Shown here piece by piece: positions 35,274-44,379 of a stretch of 64,000 nucleotides of DNA. Position numbers and translations under genes: made by a program. The DNA comes from Synechococcus sp. BL107. Its GTDB lineage: Bacteria; Cyanobacteriota; Cyanobacteriia; PCC-6307; Cyanobiaceae. The notes beneath the pieces were generated by a model. It saw only the letters and a program-made list of their open reading frames with translations. It had not been told where the DNA came from and ran no database searches. Numbering within the stretch: the first letter of the stretch is position 1; each line of letters starts with the position of its first letter. The stretch spans positions 670,581-734,580 of the forward strand of contig NZ_DS022298.1 of assembly GCF_000153805.1 (NCBI RefSeq), in the 5' to 3' direction.

Positions 35274-36848
35274 CTAGAATTTGAACGTGGTTTTTACAAG
35301 TCCACCAAATTTATTCTGGCCGCTGGTTTGAGCTTCGCCGTAGGCGTTGTCAACCCAGAAGATCGCAGGAGTAATTTTGATGTTGTCAGTGACTTGGAAG
35401 TCGTAGTAACCCTCAATGGCGAAGTTGGCTTCATCACCTGTCGATACGTCTTTGGCATCAGTGGCGTAGCTGGAGTAAGAGCCGAAGCCCAGTCCCAGTT
35501 TGTTGCCTTCGATGAATGCATCGTTCCAGTTGAGGCCAACCATCCAGCCCTTCAGAGCTTCGGCATTGCCGCGGTATTCACCTTCGGCATAACCGAAGTC
35601 GACACCTGCACTGATGGTGGGAATGAAGCCAGAATCTTCGGGCTGCCAATAGCCACGAAGACCGAAGGCGTGCATCGGATGGCCAAGATCCTTGGCTAAA
35701 GGTGTTGAATAACCCATCGCAGCTTTTGCACCGCTGCTGGTTTCAATGCATCGGCCTCTAGCGTTTTCTACAGCACAGTGCTGGCCTGCATTTTTCAGCG
35801 AATAAAGCGCTGAAACATGCCACTGGCGATTTCCGTAGCCCACTTGGCTTAAGAAGTAAGCATCGGTGTTTTCACCGAACATGCCTTCTTTAGGGTCGCT
35901 CTTGGCACCGTCGCCGCCGTCGGCTACGTAGTTAGCAGCAATGTTTAAAGCTGCTTCACCTGGATCAACGTCTTGACGCCACTGAAGACCGAAGCCTTGG
36001 CCTGTGCTTGCACCCAAGACAGAACCGTATCCACCAAGCTTGAATGCTTTGAGGATGGGCTTGTAGCGCGTTGGTGTCTCGATCATGTAGTAGTTCTCAA
36101 CCAGCGCACCAATGGTGGCGGTGAACTCAGAACCGATCGGGAACGTATACCAGAGCTTGTCAATTTTCAGGGTGTTATCCCCTTTCTTGGCGTCAGCCAG
36201 GTAGGAATCTGTTTGTGTCCAGACGTTCGCCATGTTGCCCGCGCGCAGACGGGTATACAAGCGATCCTTGCCGGTGAAGGATGTGTTCAGGTTGAGTGTG
36301 TAGCGGTACGACATGTTGGTGCCGTCGCTGTTGCAATCACCGCCCTTGTTGTTGCACTTGTTGCGGTCTTCGTATGTGACAGCGCCAAGGAAGAAATCGG
36401 CTTGGCCTTGCAACTTGGTGGTGGTGGAGAACTGGGTTGCTTCCAGTTCGCCAACACGAGCTTCGAGGCCGTCAACGCGTCCGCGGAGGATGGCGAGCTC
36501 GGTTTCGAATTCTTCAAGAAGGCGACGCAGTTCGTCGGTGACTTCAGTGATGCGGTCGAGACATGCGTTCAGCAGTGCTGCAGCCTCGTAACGGGTCATC
36601 GCCCGGTTGCCGCGGAAGGTGCCGTTGGGGTAACCAGCGACGCAGCCGTACTGCTCAACCAAGTTGCTGAGCGCCTGATAGGCCCAGTCAGTTGGGTAAA
36701 CGTCGGAGAATTGGGTAACGCTGGTGACTTGATCGGCAGAAGCCGCATAGTCAGAAACGCCGTTGATGTTGAGCTCGGCGGCATTGGCGCCGGAGGCCAG
36801 AAGGCCCAGGGCGGCAGGAGCCACCAGCATTTGCTGGAAAAGCTTCAT
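35274..36848 (-). CDS. SLH-domain outer-membrane porin (second copy)
   Basis: A 524-residue porin of the same cyanobacterial family as the 24.3-kb gene. The signal peptide MKLFQQMLVAPAALGLLAS is followed by an SLH domain (FSDVYPTDWAYQALSNLVEQ onwards), the same coiled coil and a beta-barrel ending VKTTFKF. The barrel is rich in aromatic and glycine residues and contains extra cysteines (NKCNNKGGDCNSD; QHCAVENARGRC). The true start is ATG 36848, not the longer open frame. A 283-bp segment is identical to the first porin; the rest differs substantially. It ends in a strong terminator and is preceded by a 363-bp gene-free region. Confidence 0.9.
   Translation of the reverse strand: MKLFQQMLVAPAALGLLASGANAAELNINGVSDYAASADQVTSVTQFSDVYPTDWAYQALSNLVEQYGCVAGYPNGTFRGNRAMTRYEAAALLNACLDRITEVTDELRRLLEEFETELAILRGRVDGLEARVGELEATQFSTTTKLQGQADFFLGAVTYEDRNKCNNKGGDCNSDGTNMSYRYTLNLNTSFTGKDRLYTRLRAGNMANVWTQTDSYLADAKKGDNTLKIDKLWYTFPIGSEFTATIGALVENYYMIETPTRYKPILKAFKLGGYGSVLGASTGQGFGLQWRQDVDPGEAALNIAANYVADGGDGAKSDPKEGMFGENTDAYFLSQVGYGNRQWHVSALYSLKNAGQHCAVENARGRCIETSSGAKAAMGYSTPLAKDLGHPMHAFGLRGYWQPEDSGFIPTISAGVDFGYAEGEYRGNAEALKGWMVGLNWNDAFIEGNKLGLGFGSYSSYATDAKDVSTGDEANFAIEGYYDFQVTDNIKITPAIFWVDNAYGEAQTSGQNKFGGLVKTTFKF
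36414..36696 (-). repeat. Identical 283-bp block shared by the two porin genes (copy 2)
   Basis: Partner of 25451-25733, identical by eye over 283 bases and in the same orientation about 10.96 kb apart. Direct repeats of this length allow recombination that could delete or duplicate the intervening iron-related genes. Confidence 0.9.
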
Positions 36849-37211
36849 TGAATAGTTCCTCACACAGGAAGTGCCCAAAAACTTGGGCTTGATCATTTTG
36901 ATTTGTTCAGAAGGTATTCGACGTAACAAAACCCCATAATTCAATGTTTCATTTGATCGTTCTTCAAGTTCCTTTTAGCGCTCCCAAGGCTCGCTATTCC
37001 CGCGGACACCGTGATGGATGTGCCGATTGATTCATCCTGAAGTGCTTTTCTTTCATTGGTCTGTGGCCCATTTTTATGCGAAGGCCAGGGTCTTGTAACT
37101 TAGGTATCGAGAACAGCAGTAGGAGTTGCTGGCTGAATGAACGCCTCCACAAATCCTAAAAATAATCTGACTAAGGTAAGCAAAAAAAAAGGCTGTAAAA
37201 AGTCCAAATGT
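36849..37211 (-). other. Gene-free region upstream of the second porin
   Basis: This 363-bp gap between the Crp-like gene at 37.2 kb and the porin holds no supportable gene. A run of nine or more A on the plus strand lies near 37182-37192, just beyond the regulator's stop, and could give a U-tract on the minus strand, but no convincing stem precedes it. The porin promoter is presumably in the last 150 bp; no operator was identified. Confidence 0.5.
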
Positions 37212-37835
37212 TCAAAGTGGAAGGGTAACTCTTGTCGCTGTGGTCGGGATTAGTTCTGAATCTTTGACGACGAGTTCTTCTTTCATTTCATCGATCGAAA
37301 TAATTCCCTTCTCCTTGAGTGCTCCGAGCGATCGGCTCACTGTTGACCTTGTCGTACCAATCATCTCTGCGAGTCGAGAATGAGATAGTAAGAATTGAAG
37401 CTTGTATCCTTCTTGGGTTCTTTTTCCAAGCCTGATAATTAAAAGTCGGAGTAAAGACTTGAGCCGATCTTCTGATTTGATCGGATGTCTTACTGTATAA
37501 AGTCTAAAAATCCATTCCTGGAGAAAGTCATCGTTGGAAGTATGGGCTTTTTGTTCATTGTTGATCTTGATAATACAGTCTGTTATCGCTTCGATTTGTA
37601 GATTTTGTGAGTCGGGATGGCAGAATTTGCAGTCATCTAATGAAGACATAAGCGCAACCGTGATTTCCGGATGGCTTTCATTTTCAATGGTCGATAATCG
37701 GATTATTCCTTGCTCGGCAACGATTGTTGTTGGCCAATTGTGATTTGGCTTGGTCAGAATGAGTCTCTGTCCTGCTTGCAGTGAGCACGGCTTGGGCTGC
37801 CCCTTGCGTTCGCCTCCGCTTGTGCTTATTGCCAT
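37212..37835 (-). CDS. Crp/Fnr-family transcription regulator
   Basis: A 207-residue regulator. The C-terminal helix-turn-helix is clear (LSHSRLAEMIGTTRSTVSR) and is preceded by the dimerisation helix region around RLKSLLRLLIIRLGKRTQEG. The sensor half is degenerate and contains CKFC and a third cysteine (AITDC), so it may sense redox state or metal rather than cAMP. It resembles the NtcA/PtrA-like set of marine Synechococcus but is not clearly either. ATG at 37835 is chosen; a TTG five codons upstream is open. It lies upstream of the second porin on the same strand, a possible target. Confidence 0.8.
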   Translation of the reverse strand: MAISTSGGERKGQPKPCSLQAGQRLILTKPNHNWPTTIVAEQGIIRLSTIENESHPEITVALMSSLDDCKFCHPDSQNLQIEAITDCIIKINNEQKAHTSNDDFLQEWIFRLYTVRHPIKSEDRLKSLLRLLIIRLGKRTQEGYKLQFLLSHSRLAEMIGTTRSTVSRSLGALKEKGIISIDEMKEELVVKDSELIPTTATRVTLPL

Positions 37836-38030
37836 TCGTGCTTGTTGCAATTGATACGTAGTGAGGTGTCATCAGTGCCTGAGCCAACTCTTTCTTGTGC
37901 CATTAATGTCTTTGTTAATTGATGTCGTCTTGGATGGTTATATCACGACTTGCTTTCCCTTTGCTTTTTGTGATTGTTGTTTCGACGTTCTGTTGGGTTA
38001 GATCTGAGTCGTTTCGTTTTGCCTCAAGCT

Positions 38031-38237
38031 CTAGCGATCAATCGTCTTGCCGGTTATCCATAACACCTGTGATAAATCGACTTGTTTAAGTAGCTCCATG
38101 TGCTCATTTGTTAGTGCTTGAGCGGTCTCGTGATCTCCGGCTAAGGAATGCATCGATATTGTGCTGAGACACCAATTTCTAATGTCTGTTAAATGATGTG
38201 TTCTTGCAAAAGAACGTTCATGTTCTGAGATTTTCAT
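38031..38237 (-). CDS. Small hypothetical protein
   Basis: A 68-residue soluble protein (MKISEHERSFARTHHLTDIR start), histidine-rich near the N-terminus and helical in prediction (HETAQALTNEHMELLKQVDLS). Not recognised. It sits alone between the Crp-like regulator and the cobalamin gene, with about 110-200 bp of gene-free DNA on each side. The GC content returns toward core values just after it, so it marks the right end of the accessory region. Confidence 0.45.
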   Translation of the reverse strand: MKISEHERSFARTHHLTDIRNWCLSTISMHSLAGDHETAQALTNEHMELLKQVDLSQVLWITGKTIDR

Positions 38238-38351
38238 TGGTTATTCATACTTGATTTCAATCATTGCTTTGGCTGAGTTTCCGAGCCTTTTAAATCTTGC
38301 AGATGCTCGTGATATTTGTTGCTACTCCTTCGCTGGAATTGTTTTTACCGG

Positions 38352-40133
38352 TTAGCTGAGTTCGGCACCTGGATATCCTCTGGGGGTCACCATGCGTCCA
38401 TCCTTGCTGTAACTGCTGCTGTTTCCGACCAACACCACTGTGAGCATGTCGATCTGCTCTGGGTTGACCTCGCCAAGAGTGGTAAGTCGAATCTGCTCGT
38501 TGTCTCGGCCGAGTTGCCGAGCGATCGCCACAGGGGTTGAACGTTCTCGATGTTCAAGCAAGATCTCCGTTGCCCTTCCGAATTGCCAGGCCCTTCCTTT
38601 TGACCGTGGGTTGTAGAGAGCAATCACGAAATCTCCGAGCCCTGCTCCTTGGATCCGTCGTTCAATGACGTCCCAGGGCGTGAGTCGATCGCTGAGGCTG
38701 ATCGTGCAGAAGTCGTGCATTAGTGGTGCGCCGCTTTTTGCCGCCGCCAGTTGCAGTGCTGAAATGCCTGGGTGCATTTGGAAATGAGGCCGAGTGGCCT
38801 CTGGTTTTTGAAGCCAGAGTTCGAGGGCGAGACCTGCCATGCCGTAAATCCCACTGTCTCCTGAGGAGATCAGAGCAACTTTTGCTCCTTGGCTTGCCAG
38901 TTCGAGTGCTTGCGAACATCGATCCCACTCCTTGGTGAGTTGTCCATCGAATCGAATTTGATTCGGCCGTCGTAGGGGTTCCAGCAAATCGAGATACAGC
39001 TCGTATCCCACCCAGGCTGTGCAGCGTCTCAATGCGCTGGTGGCATCACCACTCATCAAAGCTGGATCTCCAGGACCACTTCCAATGAGATGGAGTTCTC
39101 CGCGATGCGGAGCCATTGGCACCGCACTCTCCGCAATGGCAATCGTGACGGCTCCTTGCTCCGACTCATGCGCATGGTGAATGCGTTTGCTCTGACGGAG
39201 TGTTCCGCTACCCCCTGCTGTGAGAAGAGCAGCTGCTTCGGCCACGGATGCTGTGCCCATTTCCTTTTGCACTGCCTCAGACGGAGTTGGAACAGGAATG
39301 ACTGCTAGTTGTTCAGCCTTGTAAGTGCGTAATGGCCAGTCGTAGTCATGGCAAAGATCGAGTAGTGCCGGCTCATCTGCCTTGCGATCTGCAGTTGCTA
39401 ATCCGGCAATCGCTTCGATGGCGAATCCCGCGTCATTAAGCGATTGGCCGATCGCTCGATGGATGAGGCTTTTGCTCGTGTTGCGTTCGCAGCCCAAGCC
39501 GATCCAAAGCGTCGGCGGATGCCACGAGCAACCGCTGTGTTGTTGGGGGCCGATGGAAAGGTCGCAATGGCCTGTTTCAACGAGATCGACCCTGGATCGC
39601 ACAGAAGTTTTCAGCCAATGTTGTGGACCGCTGGTTTGTCTGATTTGTAAGACCTTTTTGTTGGCTTGATCTTTCATCAGTTGCCGCCAAGCTTCCACCG
39701 TTCCGCTGCGGCGCCAACCCCAGCCTTCTCCAAAACAGTCGATTGGAATGCGTTGCTCGTGGGAGCAAGCGCCTGTGATCACGGCCGTTCCTCCTATTTT
39801 CGCGGCTATTTCCAGCGCGCGTTGATCGGCCCCACTGCTATGGCCACCAAGCAGTGGGATCACGTAGTCCCCTTTTGGATCAAGAACCAATACCGCAGGG
39901 TCGATGCTTTTTCCTTGAATCAGGGGAGCAATCAACCGAGTGACGGCTCCGATCGCCCCCACCACAAGCACTCCTTGGCCGGATTGCCATTGATGGGCAA
40001 GCTCAGACTTCAGATCGGCATCATGCGGAATGACGCGTTGGATGTGGCCTTGATCAGCGAGTCGTTGTAGGAGGGCGTCGCTGCTTGAGGAAAGGCCAAA
40101 GCCCGCAAACTCGACATCAGAAGTAGTAGTCAG
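38352..40133 (-). CDS. cobJ: CbiG-CobJ fusion: cobalt-precorrin-5A hydrolase / precorrin-3B C17-methyltransferase
   Basis: A bifunctional cobalamin-synthesis enzyme of about 593 residues. The first half is CbiG-like (LVVGAIGAVTRLIAPLI, LLGGHSSGADQRALEIA, WIGLGCERNTS). The second is a CobJ/CbiH methyltransferase starting ELHLIGSGPGDPALM, with ISSGDSGIYGMAGLALEL and IALYNPRSKGR. Homology runs upstream of the first GTG (39971) to about TTTSDVEFAGFGLSSSSDAL, yet no ATG, GTG or TTG occurs between the upstream gene's stop (40149-40151) and there. A CTG at 40131-40133 is the best candidate start, 15 bases after that stop, suggesting reinitiation. B12 supply also connects to the HupE riboswitch. Confidence 0.85.
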   Translation of the reverse strand: MTTTSDVEFAGFGLSSSSDALLQRLADQGHIQRVIPHDADLKSELAHQWQSGQGVLVVGAIGAVTRLIAPLIQGKSIDPAVLVLDPKGDYVIPLLGGHSSGADQRALEIAAKIGGTAVITGACSHEQRIPIDCFGEGWGWRRSGTVEAWRQLMKDQANKKVLQIRQTSGPQHWLKTSVRSRVDLVETGHCDLSIGPQQHSGCSWHPPTLWIGLGCERNTSKSLIHRAIGQSLNDAGFAIEAIAGLATADRKADEPALLDLCHDYDWPLRTYKAEQLAVIPVPTPSEAVQKEMGTASVAEAAALLTAGGSGTLRQSKRIHHAHESEQGAVTIAIAESAVPMAPHRGELHLIGSGPGDPALMSGDATSALRRCTAWVGYELYLDLLEPLRRPNQIRFDGQLTKEWDRCSQALELASQGAKVALISSGDSGIYGMAGLALELWLQKPEATRPHFQMHPGISALQLAAAKSGAPLMHDFCTISLSDRLTPWDVIERRIQGAGLGDFVIALYNPRSKGRAWQFGRATEILLEHRERSTPVAIARQLGRDNEQIRLTTLGEVNPEQIDMLTVVLVGNSSSYSKDGRMVTPRGYPGAELS

Positions 40134-40148
40134 GGCTTCAGGACCTGT

Positions 40149-41651
40149 TCAGGGCTTGCGCAAGCTGCCGTCATCATTCAGCAACTCTCGTGCTGATCCT
40201 CCCAGGCGACTGGTCGGAATGAGGCGCTCTTCTGATGCAGAAGGAACAGGCATGGATGGTTTTTCACTGATCGGAGGTGGAGCTTGATCGTCTGCTGACC
40301 TTGGAGCCTTTGATATCGAATCTTTTGCTGCTGGCTCAGTTGCTGTTGGCTCCGGTGGGGGAGCGATCTCTTCGTTGGCGACGTCAGGCTCTTGTTCGAA
40401 GTCGGATTGCTCGGTGTCGTCTGTTGTGTCCTGCGCATCGACCAACGCCTCAGTCTTCAGTCTTGGGGTTGGGTTCGATCCCATGGGGACCATGGCCCCA
40501 TCACTGGGCCCATCGTCGGTCTTTTCCACTTTTTCGGACTTTGACTTTGGAGCAGCCTTTGCCTTTGGCGAAGCTATGGCCTCGTCTTCGTTGAGCAATT
40601 CAGTCAGGCTTTCCGCCGTGACAACTGGCTGGTCTTGGTCTTCTGGTTTTGTTTCCTTCTTCGCTGTTGGCTCAGCCTTTGACTCTGCAGCAGCCTTTGC
40701 CTCTGGTACCAAGTCTGCGGCGGGTATGAGAGGTGTTCCGCTGAGCCGCGCGAGCTCTTCCTCCGTTAAGCGTGCTTTTAGCCACGTTGGGGGTGCCGTT
40801 TTCTTGCCCGATTGATGGATCAATTGGTTGTTGAATTCTGGTGTGATCGGTTCGCCGACTCCGTTTAAAAGCTCCATTTGCACCAAGCTCCCAGCGCTGG
40901 AGGCGGAGCCCTTCAGCCAAAGGGCATCTTGCTGATCCACTAAAAAACTGTCGCCATCCACGCTGAGCCGCAGCCTCCAGCGACCGTCACCATCCCGCAA
41001 GTTTTGGAGCGGAGCATTCCAGATGATCCAGTCCAAAAGCAAGGGTTGGACGGCTGGATTGTCCGAAGTTGTCACGGGAACAAGCCATGGCGCGTCGTTC
41101 TCCGGCTGTGTACCTTCCACCCGTTGCCATAGGTGGAATCGTCCTTGGAGATTTGCTCCGGGATTTTTGACGGCTTCCCCCCAGGGATATGCAGCCCAGG
41201 CGCTGAACCGATGGCTCCCAGCAGAGAGGCCGTCGATTTGAAGACGTACGCGATTCCCTTCGAGTGAGTCCAGCCGACGTTGCGGTTGATTGTCGATTTG
41301 AACCACCACGTGAGGCCCAAGACCAAGTTCGAGATCACGGCTGACTGGCCAGTCCCTCACGTCCAGGACGAAATCGACGCTATCGGCGTTGATCACACTG
41401 TCGTCAGTTGGGCTTACGAGACGCAGGTTTGGTTGATATCGCTGCAGCTTTTCGCGCAGTTGTTGCACCGCACCAGGGGGGGCAACCTCCTGTAACCGTC
41501 CCGACGGTGATTGGCTCGATAAGGATGTTTCTTGATGACTGCCCCTTTGGAGCGGCCAGCTTGGAAGGGCCAAGCCTTCGACTGGCATGCCTGTGATGAG
41601 CAGCATCGCCATCAGCAACCCCATGATTGGCATCAGGCCCGGGCGTGACAT
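40149..41651 (-). CDS. Predicted exported protein with acidic low-complexity C-terminus
   Basis: A 500-residue protein. An N-terminal membrane or signal segment (LMPIMGLLMAMLLITGMPVEG) is followed by a folded region of about 270 residues (LRLVSPTDDSVINADSVDFV to LVQMELLNGVGE), then a disordered tail rich in alanine, proline, lysine and glutamate. Not assigned to a named family; it appears to be a conserved neighbour of psaA in marine picocyanobacteria. It is divergent from psaA with a 403-bp shared upstream region. Its stop codon lies 15 bases before the CTG that may start the CbiG-CobJ gene. Confidence 0.7.
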   Translation of the reverse strand: MSRPGLMPIMGLLMAMLLITGMPVEGLALPSWPLQRGSHQETSLSSQSPSGRLQEVAPPGAVQQLREKLQRYQPNLRLVSPTDDSVINADSVDFVLDVRDWPVSRDLELGLGPHVVVQIDNQPQRRLDSLEGNRVRLQIDGLSAGSHRFSAWAAYPWGEAVKNPGANLQGRFHLWQRVEGTQPENDAPWLVPVTTSDNPAVQPLLLDWIIWNAPLQNLRDGDGRWRLRLSVDGDSFLVDQQDALWLKGSASSAGSLVQMELLNGVGEPITPEFNNQLIHQSGKKTAPPTWLKARLTEEELARLSGTPLIPAADLVPEAKAAAESKAEPTAKKETKPEDQDQPVVTAESLTELLNEDEAIASPKAKAAPKSKSEKVEKTDDGPSDGAMVPMGSNPTPRLKTEALVDAQDTTDDTEQSDFEQEPDVANEEIAPPPEPTATEPAAKDSISKAPRSADDQAPPPISEKPSMPVPSASEERLIPTSRLGGSARELLNDDGSLRKP

Positions 41652-42054
41652 GGAGGGTCAGTGCAGTGGGTTCATTTTGACGGGCGGGACGCCATTGAAA
41701 AGAGTTGTTGTTAAACAGGGTGATTAATTGCACTGAATTGTGTGAAACAATTGCTTCTTTTCTCGATTTAGCTTGCTTATTGGGGTTCTACAGAGCCCTG
41801 TCACTGACTGGTGAACAGCAGGATTGAACCTTTGTAACTCAGGCGGGGAATGGTCATCGTCTGCCCCTATGCTTTTTTCAGCGGTCCCCTCTTTGGGGCC
41901 CCTGCTTCAGTGCAGTAAAGGGGTTTCGGCTTCCTTTAAGGCATTGACGCCCGGCCACGACTCCCTTGCGGAGCTGTGCTCGGGGCCCCGACGAGCTTCG
42001 GTTCGCCGGAGGGGTGGCCCACCACCTCGATCCCGTCCCTCGAGGAACGACTCG
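41652..42054 (+). promoter_or_regulatory. psaA upstream region with candidate psaA leader RNA
   Basis: A 403-bp gene-free region. Its second half is strongly structured: a hairpin near 41885-41902 (GTCCCC/GGGGCC), a UUCG-tetraloop hairpin at 41917-41939 (GGGGT-TTCG-GCTTC), another at 41992-42005 (CGAGC-TTCG-GTTCG), and a TCGAG/CTCGA stem (42040-42055) that includes the GAGGA Shine-Dalgarno and the first base of the psaA ATG. This resembles the psaA RNA motif known from cyanobacteria. The promoter probably lies near 41750-41850; no clear -10 was fixed. Confidence 0.6.
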
Positions 42055-44358
42055 ATGACCATCAGCCCACCTGAACGTGGGAGTGACGCGAAGAGCCAGG
42101 TCGAAAAGGTTGACAATCCAGCAACCTTTGAATTGTTCGGCAAGCCCGGACATTTCGACCGAGCCCTCGCAAAGGGTCCCAAAACCACAACCTGGGTTTG
42201 GAACCTTCACGCCAACGCTCACGATTTCGACGCTCATACGAGTGACCTTCAAGAGGTCTCTCGGCGAATCTTCTCAGCCCATTTCGGCCATCTGGCCGTC
42301 ATTTTCATCTGGCTGAGCGGCGCCTTCTTCCACGGCGCACGCTTCTCCAACTATTCCGGTTGGCTTGCAGATCCCACCCTCGTGAAGCCCAGTGCTCAAG
42401 TGGTGTGGCCGATCTTTGGCCAGGAAATCCTGAATGGTGACATGGGTGCCGGATTTAACGGCATCCAAATCACTTCAGGCCTCTTCCATATGTGGAGGTC
42501 TTGGGGCATCACCAGCGAAACCCAGCTCATGGCTTTGGCCATCGGTGCGTTGGTGATGGCCGGCCTCATGCTCAATGCCGGTGTTTTCCACTACCACAAA
42601 GCAGCACCAAAGCTGGAGTGGTTCCAAAACGTTGAGTCCATGCTGAACCACCACCTGGCAGGTCTGCTGGGTCTTGGCTCTCTGTCATGGGCTGGGCACT
42701 TGATCCATGTGTCCCTCCCCGTCACCAAGTTGATGGATGCCATTGATGCCGGCGAACCGCTGGTGTTAAACGGCACCACCATTGCTTCGGCGGCCGACAT
42801 CCCCTTGCCCCATGAGTTCTTTAATCAGGACTTGTTGGCGCAGCTGTATCCAGGCATTGGTTCTGGGATTTCAGCCTTCTTCTCTGGTAATTGGGCCGCC
42901 TATGGCGACTTCCTTACCTTCAAGGGTGGGTTGAATCCTGTAACTGGAAGCCTTTGGATGACTGATATCGCCCACCACCATGTGGCGATCGCAGTGATGT
43001 TCATCGTTGCCGGTCACATGTACCGGACCAACTGGGGTATTGGTCACTCCATCAAGGAGATCCACGAAGGTCAGAAAGGCGATCCCCTTCTGTTCCCTGC
43101 ACCCAATGGTCACGATGGGCTCTATGAGTTCATGACCACCTCCTGGCACGCCCAGTTGGCAGTGAACCTGGCGATTGGTGGATCAGTGAGCATCATTGTT
43201 GCTCAGCACATGTATGCGATGCCCCCGTATCCATACATCGCTATCGATTACCCCACCCAGATCGGTTTGTTCACCCATCACATGTGGATTGGTGGCTTCT
43301 TGATTGTTGGTGGTGCGGCCCACGCCGCGATTGCCATGGTTCGTGATTACGACCCTGCAAAACACATCGACAACGTGCTCGATCGCGTGCTCAAGGCCCG
43401 CGATGCGATCATCAGCCACCTCAACTGGGTGTGCATCTGGCTTGGAGCCCACAGCTTCGGCCTCTATATCCACAACGACACCATGCGTGCCCTGGGGCGT
43501 CCCCAGGACATGTTTAGCGATCAGGCGATTTCAATTCAGCCGATCTTTGCTCAGTGGATTCAAAACGCACACGCGGCCGCGGCGGGTAGCACTGTGCCCA
43601 ACGCTCTTGCTGGCGTGAGTGAAGTGTTCAACGGTTCTGTTGTCGCTGTCGGCGGAAAAGTCGCGGCTGCTCCAATGCCTTTGGGCACCGCTGATTTCAT
43701 GGTGCACCACATTCATGCCTTCACGATTCACGTGACGGTGTTGATCTTGCTGAAGGGTGTTCTGTATGCCCGTAGTTCCCGTCTGATTCCAGACAAGGCG
43801 AACCTCGGCTTCCGCTTCTCTTGCGACGGCCCTGGCCGTGGCGGTACATGTCAAGTGTCGGCTTGGGACCACGTGTTCCTTGGCCTGTTCTGGATGTACA
43901 ACTCCCTGTCGATTGTCATTTTCCACTTCTCATGGAAGATGCAAAGCGATATTTGGGGGACGGTGAATGCGGATGGTTCTGTTGCGCACATCACCAACGG
44001 AAACTTTGCGCAGAGCGCCATCACCATCAATGGTTGGCTGCGTGATTACCTCTGGGCTCAGGCCGTACAGGTGATCAACAGCTATGGATCCTCCACCAGT
44101 GCCTACGGAATCATGTTCCTAGGTGCGCACTTCATCTGGGCGTTCAGCCTGATGTTCCTGTTCAGTGGCCGCGGCTATTGGCAGGAGTTGATTGAGTCCA
44201 TTGTTTGGGCCCACAACAAGTTGAAGGTGGCTCCCGCCATCCAGCCCCGTGCGCTTTCGATCATCCAAGGCCGTGCAGTGGGTGTTGCCCACTACCTCTT
44301 GGGTGGTATTGCGACCACTTGGGCCTTCTTCCACGCCCACATTCTTGTGGTCGGCTGA
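42055..44358 (+). CDS. psaA: Photosystem I P700 apoprotein A1
   Basis: PsaA, 767 residues, one half of the photosystem I reaction-centre heterodimer that binds P700, antenna chlorophylls and the electron chain. Eleven membrane helices are expected. The FX 4Fe-4S ligands are in [10 protein letters not shown], followed by the phylloquinone/chlorophyll region [17 protein letters not shown], and the protein ends HAHILVVG. The true start is ATG 42055 ([15 protein letters not shown]), although the frame is open from 41824. psaB starts 21 bp after its stop, so they form an operon. The leader hairpin may control translation with light or redox state. Confidence 0.98.
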   Translation: MTISPPERGSDAKSQVEKVDNPATFELFGKPGHFDRALAKGPKTTTWVWNLHANAHDFDAHTSDLQEVSRRIFSAHFGHLAVIFIWLSGAFFHGARFSNYSGWLADPTLVKPSAQVVWPIFGQEILNGDMGAGFNGIQITSGLFHMWRSWGITSETQLMALAIGALVMAGLMLNAGVFHYHKAAPKLEWFQNVESMLNHHLAGLLGLGSLSWAGHLIHVSLPVTKLMDAIDAGEPLVLNGTTIASAADIPLPHEFFNQDLLAQLYPGIGSGISAFFSGNWAAYGDFLTFKGGLNPVTGSLWMTDIAHHHVAIAVMFIVAGHMYRTNWGIGHSIKEIHEGQKGDPLLFPAPNGHDGLYEFMTTSWHAQLAVNLAIGGSVSIIVAQHMYAMPPYPYIAIDYPTQIGLFTHHMWIGGFLIVGGAAHAAIAMVRDYDPAKHIDNVLDRVLKARDAIISHLNWVCIWLGAHSFGLYIHNDTMRALGRPQDMFSDQAISIQPIFAQWIQNAHAAAAGSTVPNALAGVSEVFNGSVVAVGGKVAAAPMPLGTADFMVHHIHAFTIHVTVLILLKGVLYARSSRLIPDKANLGFRFSCDGPGRGGTCQVSAWDHVFLGLFWMYNSLSIVIFHFSWKMQSDIWGTVNADGSVAHITNGNFAQSAITINGWLRDYLWAQAVQVINSYGSSTSAYGIMFLGAHFIWAFSLMFLFSGRGYWQELIESIVWAHNKLKVAPAIQPRALSIIQGRAVGVAHYLLGGIATTWAFFHAHILVVG

Positions 44359-44379
44359 CCTCACCTGACCTCTCCCTCT

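Noticed and set aside
23812..38351. Integration of the island at tRNA-Pro
   Set aside because: No direct repeat of the tRNA 3' end was found near the right edge and there is no integrase gene, so tRNA-targeted integration is not supported.
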